A stretch of DNA of 24,626 bases from Zygnema cylindricum (GCA_037447655.1 JBBHKE010003400.1:86794-111419), one strand, 5' to 3'. Positions 10,224-20,344 are shown, counted from the first letter of the stretch. Numbers and translations: made by a program. Notes: generated from the letters alone by a model not told the origin.

Positions 10224-10426
10224 TACACCGCGAATCGTTATTAGCGTTGTGAAATTATTAGTGTAAAGAAAAAATTAGCGTCATTCATTCTAATTTAGTG
10301 CCAGGAGACGTGGCAGATTATAGTCCACGTCCTTAAATAGTGTAGTTTATTCTATTTAAGGTATTAATGGCAAAATTTTGGGGTGCCGATATAGAGTTCA
10401 TAACGCTAATAACGATTCGCGGTGTA
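10224..10426. mobile_element. MITE, family 2, copy D
   Basis: The terminal inverted repeats are nearly perfect: CACCGCGAATCGTTATTAGC and its complement ending GCGGTG at 10424, with TA on both sides. The interior is the reverse complement of copy C at 2281-2484. This is the best preserved family 2 copy. TA flanks suggest a Tc1/mariner-type target duplication, though PIF/Harbinger-type ends cannot be excluded. Confidence 0.88.
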
Positions 10427-10428
10427 CT

Positions 10429-10637
10429 GTACAGCTTCAATCGTTATTAGAATCGATCACTTTAATTCGAATTCTTCTGATTCAAAACCATAGTGTTAAT
10501 AAATAGATATAATGTTGTGGCCCAAAATAAACCACGTCGTAAGACGTAATTTAGTGTCGTCAATTCTAAAACAGTGTTAACGTTAATAAAAAAAGAACGT
10601 TAATAATCACAGACAATAATAGCGATGGGTGGTTGTA
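10429..10637. mobile_element. Degenerate MITE abutting copy D
   Basis: The left end CAGCTTCAATCGTTATTAG and the complement of the right end (AACCACCCATCGCTATTATT) are diverged versions of the shared terminus. It begins almost directly after copy D. The interior does not obviously match family 1 or 2. Confidence 0.5.
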
Positions 10638-10792
10638 CTGTTTCTTAACTACTGGCCTCGTAAGGAGCCTAGGCTGTACTGTAGTCTGTGATATTTCTGA
10701 TTCTGTCACTAGGAATAGTGTTGTCGCCGATTTTCTCGAATGTCAACGTACCATAAAATTGTAAATTCTCACCAGTTACGGATAGGACACTA

Positions 10793-10973
10793 TATCTTCT
10801 TGCTGTGCTTTTCTGCACCTTTAGATGTACGGACAGGATGCCTCTTTAATTCTATCTTCTTGTTGTACTTATTTTGCACCTTTAGCTGTACGGTCAGGAT
10901 GCCTCTTTAATTCTATCTTCTTGTTGTACTTTTTTTGCACCTTTAGCTGTACGGTCAGGATGCCTCTTTAATT
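10793..10973. repeat. Three-copy 60-bp tandem repeat
   Basis: Units start at TATCTTCTTG near 10793, 10853 and 10914 (period 60-61). Each contains GCACCTTTAG and CAGGATGCCTCTTTAATT. Copies two and three are nearly identical; copy one differs at several bases. Confidence 0.92.
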
Positions 10974-11690
10974 ATTTTTCTGCTGTGGAAGAGATGAAGA
11001 AAATCACTTAATCAGGATCTTTAGGCAAGTTACTGTATTATTCAACACTGGGAACCTACCGTCCTAATTCAACTCTAAGTACTTTTTAAAGCATTTTTTA
11101 TTTTCTTCTTCACTGTCTTAGACCATCCACTAAGGGACTTTACATCGGTACCATTCCCTTTCTTCCCGTTATCGTAAAGGAAATTTAATTATTACTGGAT
11201 TTTCTTTAAAGTTTTGTAGTTTTGGAGCCCAATGAGGTTCAACATGACAGCTGCATTTGACATTCCTTTCTCTCTCCTTCCCCCCTCCCTTCGCCCTCCC
11301 TTCCCCCTCCCCCCTTTCTCCTTCCTCTTTTTTTTACATATCTTTCTGGAATTTGATGTATTTGGGCCATTAAGCCACAAATGGATTTTTTCAAAGTTAT
11401 TAGTTGATATTTTGTGACCAATCAAATCTTAGTGATTCGGCTCTAGGTGGAAGTAGATGTATTGGTGGATATTTATTTCTGGTATGGATTTGAAATGAAT
11501 CTGTAGAAAGTATGAATTAAAAGTCAGGATAGGCGCACGTATAAAAATGAAATTAGTTTTAAAGCTCCTTCTGTTAGGTATAGTTGATGAATAATATTGT
11601 TTTTCTTTTAACTTTTTTGCAGTAAAGAGTTAGCTAATGGCAATGAAGCTTATAGTTCTTGAACCACAAGCATGGAAAAAAAAAGAGTGA
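10974..11690. other. Region upstream of the tubby exons
   Basis: A CT-rich tract (about 11262-11335) of the kind common in plant 5' leaders lies here, and a T-rich acceptor-like TTTGCAG occurs near 11622. No F-box or tubby sequence could be identified. The gene's 5' exons should lie here or further upstream. Confidence 0.35.
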
Positions 11691-11840
11691 TAGGATACTT
11701 CAGATAGCTATTTCCGTTTCTCAGCTATTGGATATCATCTTTTTGTCTGAAATCCTGCGGTTATGTCTCTATCAAAGTCTTTCAAATCTTAATGTGCTAA
11801 CAACAAAAAGATCTGCTGCACCAGTTTACATTCTTGTAGT
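11691..11840 (+). pseudogene. Possible decayed tubby exon
   Basis: One frame reads RLCLYQSLSNLNVLTTKRSA, then PVYILVV, which loosely resembles the H-LYL-L...FLL-AKR...YVISM stretch of plant TLPs that should come just before the first clear exon. The reading frame is poor at both edges and no convincing donor was found. The similarity is weak and could be chance. Confidence 0.13.
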
Positions 11841-12059
11841 CGTGGTCTAGCGTTTTACTGTTCTTTCTACTCTCTGTGCTTTCACATTGTTCCCTTATTA
11901 TTGATAAAAACAGTCTTTTCTGGCAACTTCTCTTTCTTCATCATCCTCCTTTCGATTCCGTCCATTCCTTTCTCTTCTCCCGCTACTTTCACTCTTCTCT
12001 TCCTTCTCCTTTCTAATTTCTCCCCCTCTAAAACCCGCTTCAATCCTTTTGCATTTTAG

Positions 12060-14003
12060 GTCTAGTTTTCTTGGTACACGCTTCACAATTTTCGACACAC
12101 AATCGGCCCAAATTGTGAACTCGAGCTGTCCCTCCGCCTCTATGACAACTAGTAAGGGCGCGGGGCGACGAGTGTCACCGCGACAAGTGTCACCAAAAGT
12201 GCCAGGTGGCAGCTACCAAGTGGCCGGCATCGCCTATGAACTCAACGTCCTCGGTACGAGAGGACCACGGAGAATGCAATGCACTATTCACTCCATTCCT
12301 GTCTCTGCGTTGGAACCAGGTATACTTTTCGCTTTAGCGTCACTTTTTCTGTTTCTAAAAAAACTCTAAAACCCTAAATTTCTAGGGAGAATGCTTTTCA
12401 CTCGTCACTCCATTCCTGTCACCGCTTTAGAACCAGTTATACTTTTTGCTTTGATCAGTTTTTGTTTTAGGACTAGGTGAAGTTCTGCTTTAGAACTAGG
12501 TGAATATTGCTTCAGAACCACGTAAAATGTTTGCTTTGAAACTAGGTAAGTTTTGGCTTTTTTTCTTTGGTTTTGTTTTTCTTAGGCGGGGCTATGAAAG
12601 CCACATCGGGCATTTTAGTGTTTTTTTTAACTGTTTGTGAAATCAGAACGAATCTATTGAGAACAATTAGGTTTCGACCGTTGACCTTGTTTCTCGCGCT
12701 TCCTTCGTAAAACCTTTTTCTGTATACTGATATGATATTCATGTATGACAGAGTATTTTATTAGTGAAATTAATTTGATATTTGAACCTGAATATAACTG
12801 ACATTTGTCATCCTTTTGTTCAACCGGTTGGGATGTGCAGGTGGCAGTGTGCCTCCTCCAGTCGATTTCTGTGCGGGAACTCCGACTTTATTTGATTTAG
12901 AGACTTCAGAAATGTTTTCTCAACCTTTTCAGGAAGGGACATCTGCTATTAAAGATCGGAAGGTGGCTGCTGTAGCGGACTGTAGCGCAGTGGAGTGGGA
13001 TGCTACAGTGGAGACCAATAGCGAGCTTACTAAGGCCCTCGACGGACCTCTTGTGCTGAAAAATAAGGTTAGTTACAGGCTGACTTTTATGGATGCAAGA
13101 TTACATTCAAATCACGGTTTTGCACGACAGTAGACTATGTATAAAATTTCAAGTTTGTGCTTTTCAGAATTACGATGTACTTCATTTCTTTTTTTTATCA
13201 AACGAAGCCGTACTTCATTTTAGAGTCCGTTCTTTTTATTCACTGATTTAGACCTTAAGAATCCTTATGAAAACACTTGAAAACAAAATAACCACTGGGT
13301 TTCTCTTTTATTGGTGATTTTTTTAGGCGCCTCGCTGGCACGAACAGCTTCAATGTTGGTGTCTCAACTTCCGCGGTCGAGTCACGGTCGCCAGTGTCAA
13401 AAATTTTCAACTCGTCGCAGCTTCCGAGCAACTTCAGCCGACAAGTTCGGCTGATCCTGAAAAAGTGCTTCTGCAGGTAACAGCTGATTCACAGATTTTT
13501 TTTTCAATTCATTAAATTTATTTTATATTCTTTTGTGATTGCGGTGCATGTTTTTGCTGTTTTCAATTCATTATTGTCCCATTTTTCTGCTGTTCGGATG
13601 TTCTGGAGAAAGTGCTTTTACAGGTTTTGCAAGTTTTTACTTCTCTATGGCAATCTGGTATGTTTTTTTATATTTTGTTTCGTCCTTTCTGGTTATTCTG
13701 TTGAACGGTGCATTCGGGGTTATTTTTTAGATTGAGGCGGACGCTTTAAGGAGAGAGTTTTTAAGCATTACCCAGTTTTTGTTTCGATTGTAACAGACGA
13801 CTTGTTTATATTTTCTGGTGGTGCTTGAGAAAAAATTTGTAAGTGACGATTGTTTTTTGTATTTTTTATTTTGTGGGTATGGGTTGCAGTTCGGAAAGAT
13901 TGGGAAAGATATGTTTACGATGGATTATCGATACCCACTTTCTGCTTTTCAGGCTTTTGCTATTTGCCTCAGCAGTTTTGACACAAAATTAGCGTGTGAG
14001 TGA
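12060..14003 (+). CDS. Tubby-like protein (TLP), C-terminal exons
   Basis: Four exons encode about 249 residues of a plant tubby domain: 12060-12319, 12841-13067, 13327-13476 and 13890-14003, with stop TGA at 14001. All junctions are GT-AG and keep frame. Hallmarks in order are [100 protein letters not shown] and the terminal [15 protein letters not shown]. Plant TLPs usually have an N-terminal F-box that recruits SCF ubiquitin ligase, and their tubby domain tethers them to phosphoinositides at the plasma membrane. Neither the F-box nor the first part of the tubby domain was found upstream. The first clear exon begins in phase (AG|G completing Arg), so an earlier exon is required. Either the 5' exons have diverged beyond recognition by eye, or this is a 5'-truncated copy. 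The intact 3' exons argue for recent selection. Confidence 0.93.
12386..12556 (+). repeat. Intronic duplication of the tubby exon-intron junction
   Basis: Bases 12386-12455 repeat 12269-12336 (end of the first clear exon plus donor) with some substitutions, still reading [10 protein letters not shown]. The donor GGTATA has become GTTATA in the copy. After it come shorter echoes of GCTTTAGAACTAGGT at about 12487, 12510 and 12532. The last is AACTAG|GTAAGT, a better donor consensus than the one I assign to the exon. Confidence 0.75.
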
Positions 14004-14035
14004 ATGGTTTGTATTTGTGGTAACGAGAAGCGAAA

Positions 14036-14318
14036 TGGGGAGAAGGATGCGAAGGAAGAGGAAAGACGAAGGAAGAGGAAAGAGGAAGAAACAGGAAAGA
14101 GGAAGGAAGAGGAAAGACGAAGGAAGAGGAAAGACGAAGGAATAGGATAGAGAAGGAAGAGGAAAGAGGAAGGAAGAGGAAAGAGGAAGGAAGAGGAAAG
14201 AGGAAGGAAGAGGAAAGACGAAGGAAGGAGAAAGACGAAGGAATAGGATAGACGAAGGAAGAGGAAAGAGGAAGGAAGAGGAAAGAGGAAGGAAGAGGAT
14301 AGACGAAGAAAGAGTAAA
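14036..14318 (+). repeat. 17-bp purine minisatellite
   Basis: This is a tandem array of GAAGGAAGAGGAAAGAG and its variant ending GAC, beginning about 33 bp after the tubby stop codon, so probably in the 3' UTR. The purine strand is the sense strand. The unit is not a multiple of three and lacks stops on the complement, so all three minus frames are open here (13949-14423). Those frames are artefacts of the repeat, not genes. Confidence 0.93.
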
Positions 14319-15215
14319 GGATACTGGTTGCCGTTTTTGACAAGGAATGAGAGATTTTTGGTGGAAAGTCCATTCAAATTCCTTTCGAAAATAACGGGCG
14401 AGAGCTGGTACGAAAAGTTTCAAGGTGTTGAATCTATGTTATAAATGGTTTTGGGTTTTTTTTTGTACCAGCATGTTAAAAGTTTGTCGTTGGGGAGGTT
14501 GGTTTTTTGTTTCTATACTCTTTGGGGAATAGATGGGAGAATCTTTTACTGGAATAATGTAGAGGAGAAACTCAATTCATAGAGGAGAAAATGGGTGTCC
14601 GCTTTTTGTTTTTTCTGTTTTTTTTTGTTTTTTTTTTGTTTTCTTTGTTTTTTTTCGGATGGTAGGCACCCTTTTGCAGGTATTGTGGGGTAAAAGACGA
14701 AATCATATGCGTAAATATGAGTATGCATACATATAAATATATATATATATATATATACGTTTAGAAATTGTACATTTGGGGATATCAAGAGAAGATTCAA
14801 ATTGAAAAAGTCTTTTTGTGGTAGCCAGAAGTTCAGAAATAGTGTGGATTTTGGAAAGTTTTTTACCTTAACACTGAAGCTGTATTGAAGTCAGTACAAC
14901 TTGTGGAAATTGTCAAATTTTCCTCCTCGATAGAAAGGGTCTTTTAGAGAATTGTAGGAAAGAGTCGTTGTCTCTTTTCTCCTAAAGGGGAAATTTTACG
15001 TTTGTGAAATATATATTACACCCTTTATACCTTTTTTTTGCTTCTTCCGACGATTCTGCACTAAATTTTATTGTTCTACGTGGTTGTCTTTTTTCTTGTC
15101 GTAAAATTTTCTTAGTGCTAAAATTTTTTTAGTCCTGGGATTTTGGATTTGACAGTTTTGACCAATTGTGGAGAAAAAACCTGGTTAGGTTTAATGTGAG
15201 AAAACAATTGGACAC
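14319..15215. other. Downstream of the tubby gene, no gene seen
   Basis: T-rich DNA with a poly-T/TTTTTG tract at 14605-14655 and an AT dinucleotide run at about 14735-14757. No coding or RNA feature is recognised. Confidence 0.4.
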
Positions 15216-15229
15216 GCTATTGTTGTTAC

Positions 15230-15450
15230 CATGTACATACTTGTATTACATGGGTACAATTGATGCTATATATTGTTTCCTCGTACAATATGTGTACTAT
15301 ATGGTACATTTGATGTTATATATTGTTTCCCCGTACTGTATGTATTATATAAGGGTACAATTGACGTTATATAGTGTTTCCTTTACAGTATGTGTATTAT
15401 ATGGGTACACTTGACGCTATATTCTGTTACCCTATTCAGTACTTGTACTA
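15230..15450. repeat. Four-copy 50-bp tandem repeat
   Basis: Units carrying GGGTACAATTGATGCTATAT followed by TGTTTCC begin near 15252, 15303, 15353 and 15403, a period of 50-51 bp. The copies differ at several positions, so the array is old. A plus-strand frame (15166-15414) crosses it only by chance. Confidence 0.88.
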
Positions 15451-16060
15451 CATTCAAGAAACTTTTCGTATAGTATACGGGAAGTACTTGAATAAGTATG
15501 CTTGCTGTACAAGGTAACACTATATAGCATTTCCAATTGTTTTAGAACACAAATTTACGGTTTTGTTTTGTAATTATAATAGCGCACCATACGAAAAAAG
15601 TTGTTTTTAAAAGTTTGGCTCTCAATGTTGAACATATTTTATCAACACGATGAAATTGATTTGTATTAAAGTTGATGTAATGCTTCATTCGATTTCTTGT
15701 ATATGTTGTGTGGGAAATAATTTATGGACTTGAGTTTTTTCTATTCGGTTTTGACTGCATGGAAACAGGAAATTGTTGGTTTTTTTAAGGGTGGTCGTTT
15801 TGCTTGTTTTTGGTTTGTTTTCTGGTTTGTTTATTGCTTAAATTGAAGGGGAAAAAACTATAAACTTTTCTACTTAGAATGGATTTGAAAGTGGAAAAGT
15901 GTGACAATATCGTATAATATTAATTTATACTCTTTCTTATTGGACTAAATTCTTGTCTTAGACTTGATTTCATGACCCGTATCTTTTTTTTTCTGTACCT
16001 TTTAAACTATAAAAGAAAAATAAAACTGTAACTGTTATATGTTAGAAATTGTCGGATTCA
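15451..16060. other. Unassigned AT-rich stretch
   Basis: No gene, repeat or RNA feature was recognised. Confidence 0.4.
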
Positions 16061-16301
16061 GTAAATTCGCACCGGCGGTTGAGAAATACATAACACTGAA
16101 TCAAAAAAAGAGTAAATTCGAGACCGTGGTTGAGAAATGCATAATACTTGATTAAACAAAGAATAAATTAGAGACCGTCGTTGAGAAATACATAATACTG
16201 AATTAAAAAAACAGTAAATTCAAGACCGTAGTTGAGAAATACATGATACTTAATTAAAAAAAGAGTAAATTCGAGACCGTAGTTGAGAAATACATAATAC
16301 T
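16061..16301 (+). repeat. 51-bp tandem repeat, five copies
   Basis: Units begin GTAAATTCGAGACCGTNGTT and end ACATAATACTGAATTAAAAA, starting at about 16061, 16112, 16163, 16214 and 16265. The last unit is cut after ACATAATACT by the transposon at 16302, and its remainder resumes at 16761-16779. Confidence 0.94.
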
Positions 16302-16760
16302 AGTGTTGTGTATTGGCAAGAAATTTATTGCGATAACACCGATACCGATAGTTGTTGGTTATTGAATGGTCAGGGGTCCCGATATATCGCTCCGAGACCA
16401 ACAAATTCCTTATCGGCGATAAGTGGAAATAGTGTAGTACACTATATAATACTACTTTATAATATATTGTATTATGTTTTTCACTGTATATAGCGTGGCA
16501 TGCCACGTGTAAAATTCTGTTATGTAATCTGTGTAACGGAATAACGGTGGTTCAGTACGACAGGATAAACCTTACAATTGTACAGTACAAACCGTACAAT
16601 TATCGCCGATAGTTATCGGTACTGGTGTTATCGCGATGAATATCGGTTTTTTATCGGCGGTAACACCAGTTTCAATGTATCGTGCCAATATATCAATTAT
16701 TGGCAAGCCAAAAAAAGGTACATATCTATTATCGGCAAAACCATGCCGATACACAACACT
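16302..16760. mobile_element. Mutator-like MITE (459 bp) with 10-bp TSD
   Basis: Left terminus AGTGTTGTGTATTGGCA pairs with the complement of right terminus AGTGTTGTGTATCGGCA. The flanks are ACATAATACT at 16292-16301 and 16761-16770, a perfect 10-bp duplication. The insertion splits one 51-bp tandem repeat unit, whose intact neighbours show the empty site. It is related to 3335-3740. Inside are several pairs of complementary GATAACACCGATA and TATCGGTACTGGTGTTATC type words, so the element is strongly hairpin-forming. No transposase. Confidence 0.93.
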
Positions 16761-16774
16761 ACATAATACTGAAT

Positions 16775-16817
16775 TAAAAAAGCTTGATTGTAAACCATCT
16801 GAGTCCATGGGAACAAA
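16775..16817 (+). repeat. Dispersed repeat fragment, copy 2
   Basis: ATCTGAGTCCATGGGAACAA and its flanks match 7744-7786. The similarity fades within about 5-10 bases on either side. Confidence 0.65.
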
Positions 16818-17962
16818 GCTTGTAATCCTTTAAAATATAAATTATTACAAGTGGGAATACAATGGGAATATACAAGTGTATTTTTTAAAAAGTGATGATT
16901 AGCAGTTGAGAACTTCCTCTGCATAATCTTTCCCAAACACTTAAATTAATGCCAAAGCTTAGACAAAACAAACAATTCTTGGGAATTCGATGTCATCTCT
17001 CTACGACTCTCTATAAGACGTGATGTCACAATGGCCTTTGATTTGTTTACCGTGTCTTTGAAGTCGAGCTGGGTATAATAACATAATAATGGCAATGGTA
17101 TAATGATGTTTTCAGTTAAATGAGAGATGAGGAGATTTTCATCCTGCCATTAATGTAGTTTTGTTATTATAATCAGTCCTCGAGATTCACGATTGGCCAA
17201 AGGACTTTTGACCATAAGCTTAGATGGCTCGAAATCGTGTTCAACGTCTCATTGTACGGAGGTTAGGTTTAAACTGTACAACATGGGTGGCCACCTACCA
17301 ATTGGGGACTTGGTAACATATTTCCACAGCATTCGTCTCTCTCAAAAAAAAAATGGATTAAGATGGTTCTACTCTTGCTTTTGCGAGGTAAATTCTTGGA
17401 GGAAATAGTTTTACTTTCACATTGTTTTGTATGAGATGCTACGTGAGTCCAAGAAAATTAATAAAAAAAGTAATAAAAAAAAAGTAACACAAAAGTAGTT
17501 AAAAAAGTTATAAAAAACTAATTAAAAAACTAATAAAGAGCAATATTTCGGGACCTCTAACCGTGCGACATTTGATGTATCGAATATACATCGCGATACT
17601 AATATTTCCGATACATAACATGAATACGAACATATTGTAACCTATTTTGCTGTCGTGTTTACACCTTCTAAGAAAAAGTTTCAAAAATTTTACAAGTCTC
17701 AAAAAACTTTCAAGTCTCAAAAAACTTGGGCAAATGCTTAACTTCTTCGCGCCGACAGCGAACCAAATTAGAATAGATTCAAATTTATTTGTACGGAATC
17801 AAATCCTTACCAACGTAGCAGTCAACCCTATCAACTTTAAATAAAGGGCTTTATTTCATATTGTAAAAAAATATATATAGGGCTTATATAATAGGGCTTT
17901 GTTTTATATATATATATATATATATTCTTTTTGTTGGCAATCCCCTAAAGATGGAATAAAGT
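16818..17962. other. Unassigned region beyond the minus-strand LysM paralogue
   Basis: I searched the minus strand for a LysM exon matching 21527-21774 and did not find one. The region has A-rich tracts near 17345 and 17459-17530, a small CGATA hairpin near 17575-17620, and AT dinucleotide runs at 17864-17927. Confidence 0.45.
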
Positions 17963-18223
17963 TTATAGTTCAATAAACCCCCTTATTTGAAAGTTGATTG
18001 GGCTGACCGTTAGGTCAATAAGGGTACGGCCCGATGTAATTGAGTCACTCCAATAACCAAGTTTTCCCACAGGGCCCGTACCGCTTGCTTCTAGTACCGC
18101 CACGTGTCCTTCGTTGTCCTTTCCTACCGACTCGTCGTCTCCCTCCCGTGCTGCCACGTGGACAGCGACAGAAGCGGCGGCCACGACGAACAGCAGGAGA
18201 AAAACTGACGGCCGGCGACTCAT
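17963..18223 (-). CDS. Secreted protein, paralogue of the LysM gene, LysM exon not found
   Basis: ATG at 18223 opens a frame of 86 codons to 17963. The first part, MSRRPSVFLLLFVVAAASVA followed by VHVAAREGDD, is a classic signal peptide with basic n-region, hydrophobic core and Ala-rich cleavage region. It differs from the plus-strand gene at 20642 by only a few residues. Nucleotide similarity extends through the 5' leader and promoter and stops abruptly at GGACACGTGGCGGT, about 125 bp into the frame. Beyond that the two copies are unrelated. The abrupt end could be a diverged intron or a duplication breakpoint. The 86-codon frame may be the whole product, an orphan exon, or a pseudogene. Confidence 0.6.
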   Translation of the reverse strand: MSRRPSVFLLLFVVAAASVAVHVAAREGDDESVGKDNEGHVAVLEASGTGPVGKLGYWSDSITSGRTLIDLTVSPINFQIRGFIEL

Positions 18224-18275
18224 TCTGCCGGTGGAAATCCAAACGGCGAAAGTATGACAAAAGGTTTTGAGCAAA

Positions 18276-18560
18276 AGTCAACCGCAATGATGACAATTTT
18301 GTACTTTCAAGTAGAGGGAAGAGGGGAACAGCCGCCACTTGCACCTGATTGGTTCGTATTTTATTTCTTCGTCTCTCTTTTGTTTCGTATTGTCACGTTT
18401 TGCGGTTCTGCTTTTCGCTCCACTCCACGCCTGGGCCTATTTATACCTCCACTCTATTTTATGATTTTGTCGTTTTGCATAACATTGACGTCGGTCCAGC
18501 CGGTCTTTTTTTGGTCAACAGCGGCAGGTGGTACCTTTTGGCAGCATTCGCATAATGTTC
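18276..18560 (-). promoter_or_regulatory. Promoter of the minus-strand LysM paralogue
   Basis: TATA box TATAAATA reads on the minus strand at 18445-18438, about 215 bp upstream of the ATG. W-box-like TTGACC lies at 18518-18513 and TTGACT at 18281-18276. Upstream, CTGCCAAAAGGTACC and GCTGTTGACCAAAA match the plus-strand promoter at 20349-20382. The order of elements is the same in both copies. Confidence 0.7.
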
Positions 18561-18762
18561 CCACGATGCCGTACCGTTATTGTACGGATGGATTTCCTAC
18601 TACGAAGGTACGAAAAACGTGATGGGATTCGCTTCGCTGCGTCGCCTCAGAGTTTAGGGTTTGCCGCGTAACGAGGGCGGCTTGTGGGACGCTTTTGAAG
18701 ACTCTACGCATACGACAAAAATACATATGACAACACGTTCGTAACGGAAACGCTCTCCTAAC

Positions 18763-19218
18763 CATAGTTCAAAAGTGGCGTTTCTATTGTAGGTCTTTTG
18801 TCGGCGCCTTCATCGTAAGTTGTGTTATGGGCTTTTCATGTGATCGTCTTAAGTCGCTACTTTGATCAGCAACCGTCCGATCGTCAAAATCTGACGATAG
18901 TCCTATCGTTAGTTGTGTTATTGGCTTTTCATGTGATCTTCTTAGATCGCTACTTTGATCAGCGACCGTCCGATCGTCCGAATCTGACGGTTAAAATCAA
19001 AAGTCGCTCAAAACTCACAGAAAAATATTTTTTTGTCCGTTTTTTTTTTCAAATTTAGACATGAAGTTTAATTCTCTATCGATCCATGTGCAACTCAACC
19101 CTGTTACTATTTTATTTCATTTTGCGTCCAATAAAATATGGGTCTTAAGGGTATATTGTATTTTTTGCGTACAATAGGCATATTGTATGGGTGTACTTTC
19201 ACCTACTTTTGAACTATG
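18763..19218. mobile_element. hAT-like MITE 1 (456 bp) with 8-bp TSD
   Basis: The terminus CATAGTTCAAAAGT on the left pairs with ACTTTTGAACTATG on the right. CTCCTAAC flanks both sides (18755-18762 and 19219-19226). An 8-bp duplication is typical of hAT elements. The interior holds a 93-bp tandem duplication (units from 18814 and 18907, each with TTTGATCAGCNACCGTCCGA). No transposase. Confidence 0.93.
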
Positions 19219-19253
19219 CTCCTAACAGAGAAATCGTAAAACAACAAAAGCTA

Positions 19254-20037
19254 CACCGTGAATCGCTATTAGTATTAATCATAGTTCAAAAGTAGGTGAA
19301 AGTAGGCCCATACAGTATGCCTATTGTATGCAAAACATACAATATGCCCTTAAGACCCATATTGTATTGGTCGAAAAATGAAAAAAAAGGTTAAGAGGGT
19401 TGAGTTGCACATCGATCGATAGAGAATTAAACGGCATGTCTAAATTTTGAAAAAAATTCGGACAAAAAATATTTTTTCTGTGAATTTTGAGGTGTTTTTT
19501 GTTTCAACCGTCAGATTTAGACGATCGGACGGTCGCTGATCAAAGTAGCGATCTTAAGAAGATCACATGAAAAGCCCATAACACAACTTACGATAGGACA
19601 ATTTGTCATATTAGCGTCTGCAATTTTGAAGGCCACACTAAATAAAGCCTCAAATTGACCAACCAAGTTGCTCGTCCGCGTTTTTTTTTTTTTTTTCCGG
19701 GTTTTTTTTTTCGACGGAATGTCATCCTACGCCGCGTCAGTTCGCTAAAAAAATTCGTCAGGTGGCGTGCGCTGTAGTATGATCATACGTCATATTCGTA
19801 CGATCGTACAAGAGTGTCTACAACTCACACCCATACAATATGCCTACTCTACGCGAGTTTAGTGCCAAGTTTTGTGCGCCTACCAAAGGCCTACCATAAA
19901 AACGCCTACTTTTGAACTATGGTATTAATGTTTTTTTAGTCTCTTAAAACATCTTTTCTTCGTACACACTTGTCGGATTGTGGATGGATTTGACGGTTGC
20001 GATTGAAAGGTAACATTCTCAGCTTCCGATTGGCGGT
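19254..20037. mobile_element. Family 1 MITE, split by insertion and truncated
   Basis: The left terminus CACCGTGAATCGCTATTAGT lies at 19254-19273. The element then continues after the hAT-like insertion, from 19922 (ATTAATGTTTTTTTAGTCTC) to about 20037. The interior matches the reverse complement of copy G, including CAGCTTCCGATTGGCGGT. The right portion is missing where a 29-bp tandem array begins. Confidence 0.82.
19280..19921. mobile_element. hAT-like MITE 2 (642 bp) nested in a family 1 MITE
   Basis: Left terminus CATAGTTCAAAAGTAGG pairs perfectly with right terminus CCTACTTTTGAACTATG. GTATTAAT flanks both sides (19272-19279 and 19922-19929), a perfect 8-bp duplication. About 320 bp match hAT-like MITE 1 in the opposite orientation, so the pair could form a large hairpin around 19250. 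It also carries about 300 bp not in MITE 1, with T-runs near 19680-19710. Confidence 0.95.
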
Positions 20038-20051
20038 TAAGAAATTACGAT

Positions 20052-20226
20052 TACGATCAAGTAAATAAAGTACAGTAAAGTACGATCATGTAAACAAAAT
20101 ACAGTAAAGTACGGTCAAGTCAATTAAATACATTAAATTACGGTCCACTCGATAAAATACATTAAAGTATGGTCAAGTCAATAAAATACAGTACAGTAAG
20201 GTCAAGTCCATAAATTACAGTACAGT
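20052..20226 (+). repeat. 29-bp tandem repeat, six copies
   Basis: Units begin TACGGTCAAGTCAATAAAAT or a variant and end ACAGTAAAG, at about 20052, 20081, 20110, 20139, 20168 and 20197, an exact 29-bp period. The array sits between the truncated MITE and the LysM gene promoter. Confidence 0.92.
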
Positions 20227-20344
20227 ATTGCTGGTCCTGGGGCTGCTGTAAACGCGAATTACATCACACGTGCGAACATTGGACGGTACGTTCGTCACGG
20301 AAGGCCGGCATTAGAAGTACGGCCATCCGTACGGTCAATCCGCG

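Noticed and set aside
11239-11425. Arg/Gly/Glu-rich minus frames
   Set aside because: They are produced by the CT-rich tract at 11262-11335.
12361-12380. Telomere-like AAACCCTAAA
   Set aside because: It is a single partial unit inside an intron, not an array.
13949-14423. Three overlapping minus-strand frames rich in Ser, Phe and Leu
   Set aside because: They are the complement of the 17-bp purine minisatellite, which lacks stops in all three frames.
15166-15414. Plus-strand 82-codon frame rich in Tyr
   Set aside because: It is the translation of the 50-bp tandem repeat; it carries no domain.
18045-18344. Arg-rich minus frame, mirrored by a plus frame at 20542-20787
   Set aside because: Both overlap the signal-peptide exons in another frame. 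The conserved signal peptide, TATA box spacing and ATG favour the other frame.
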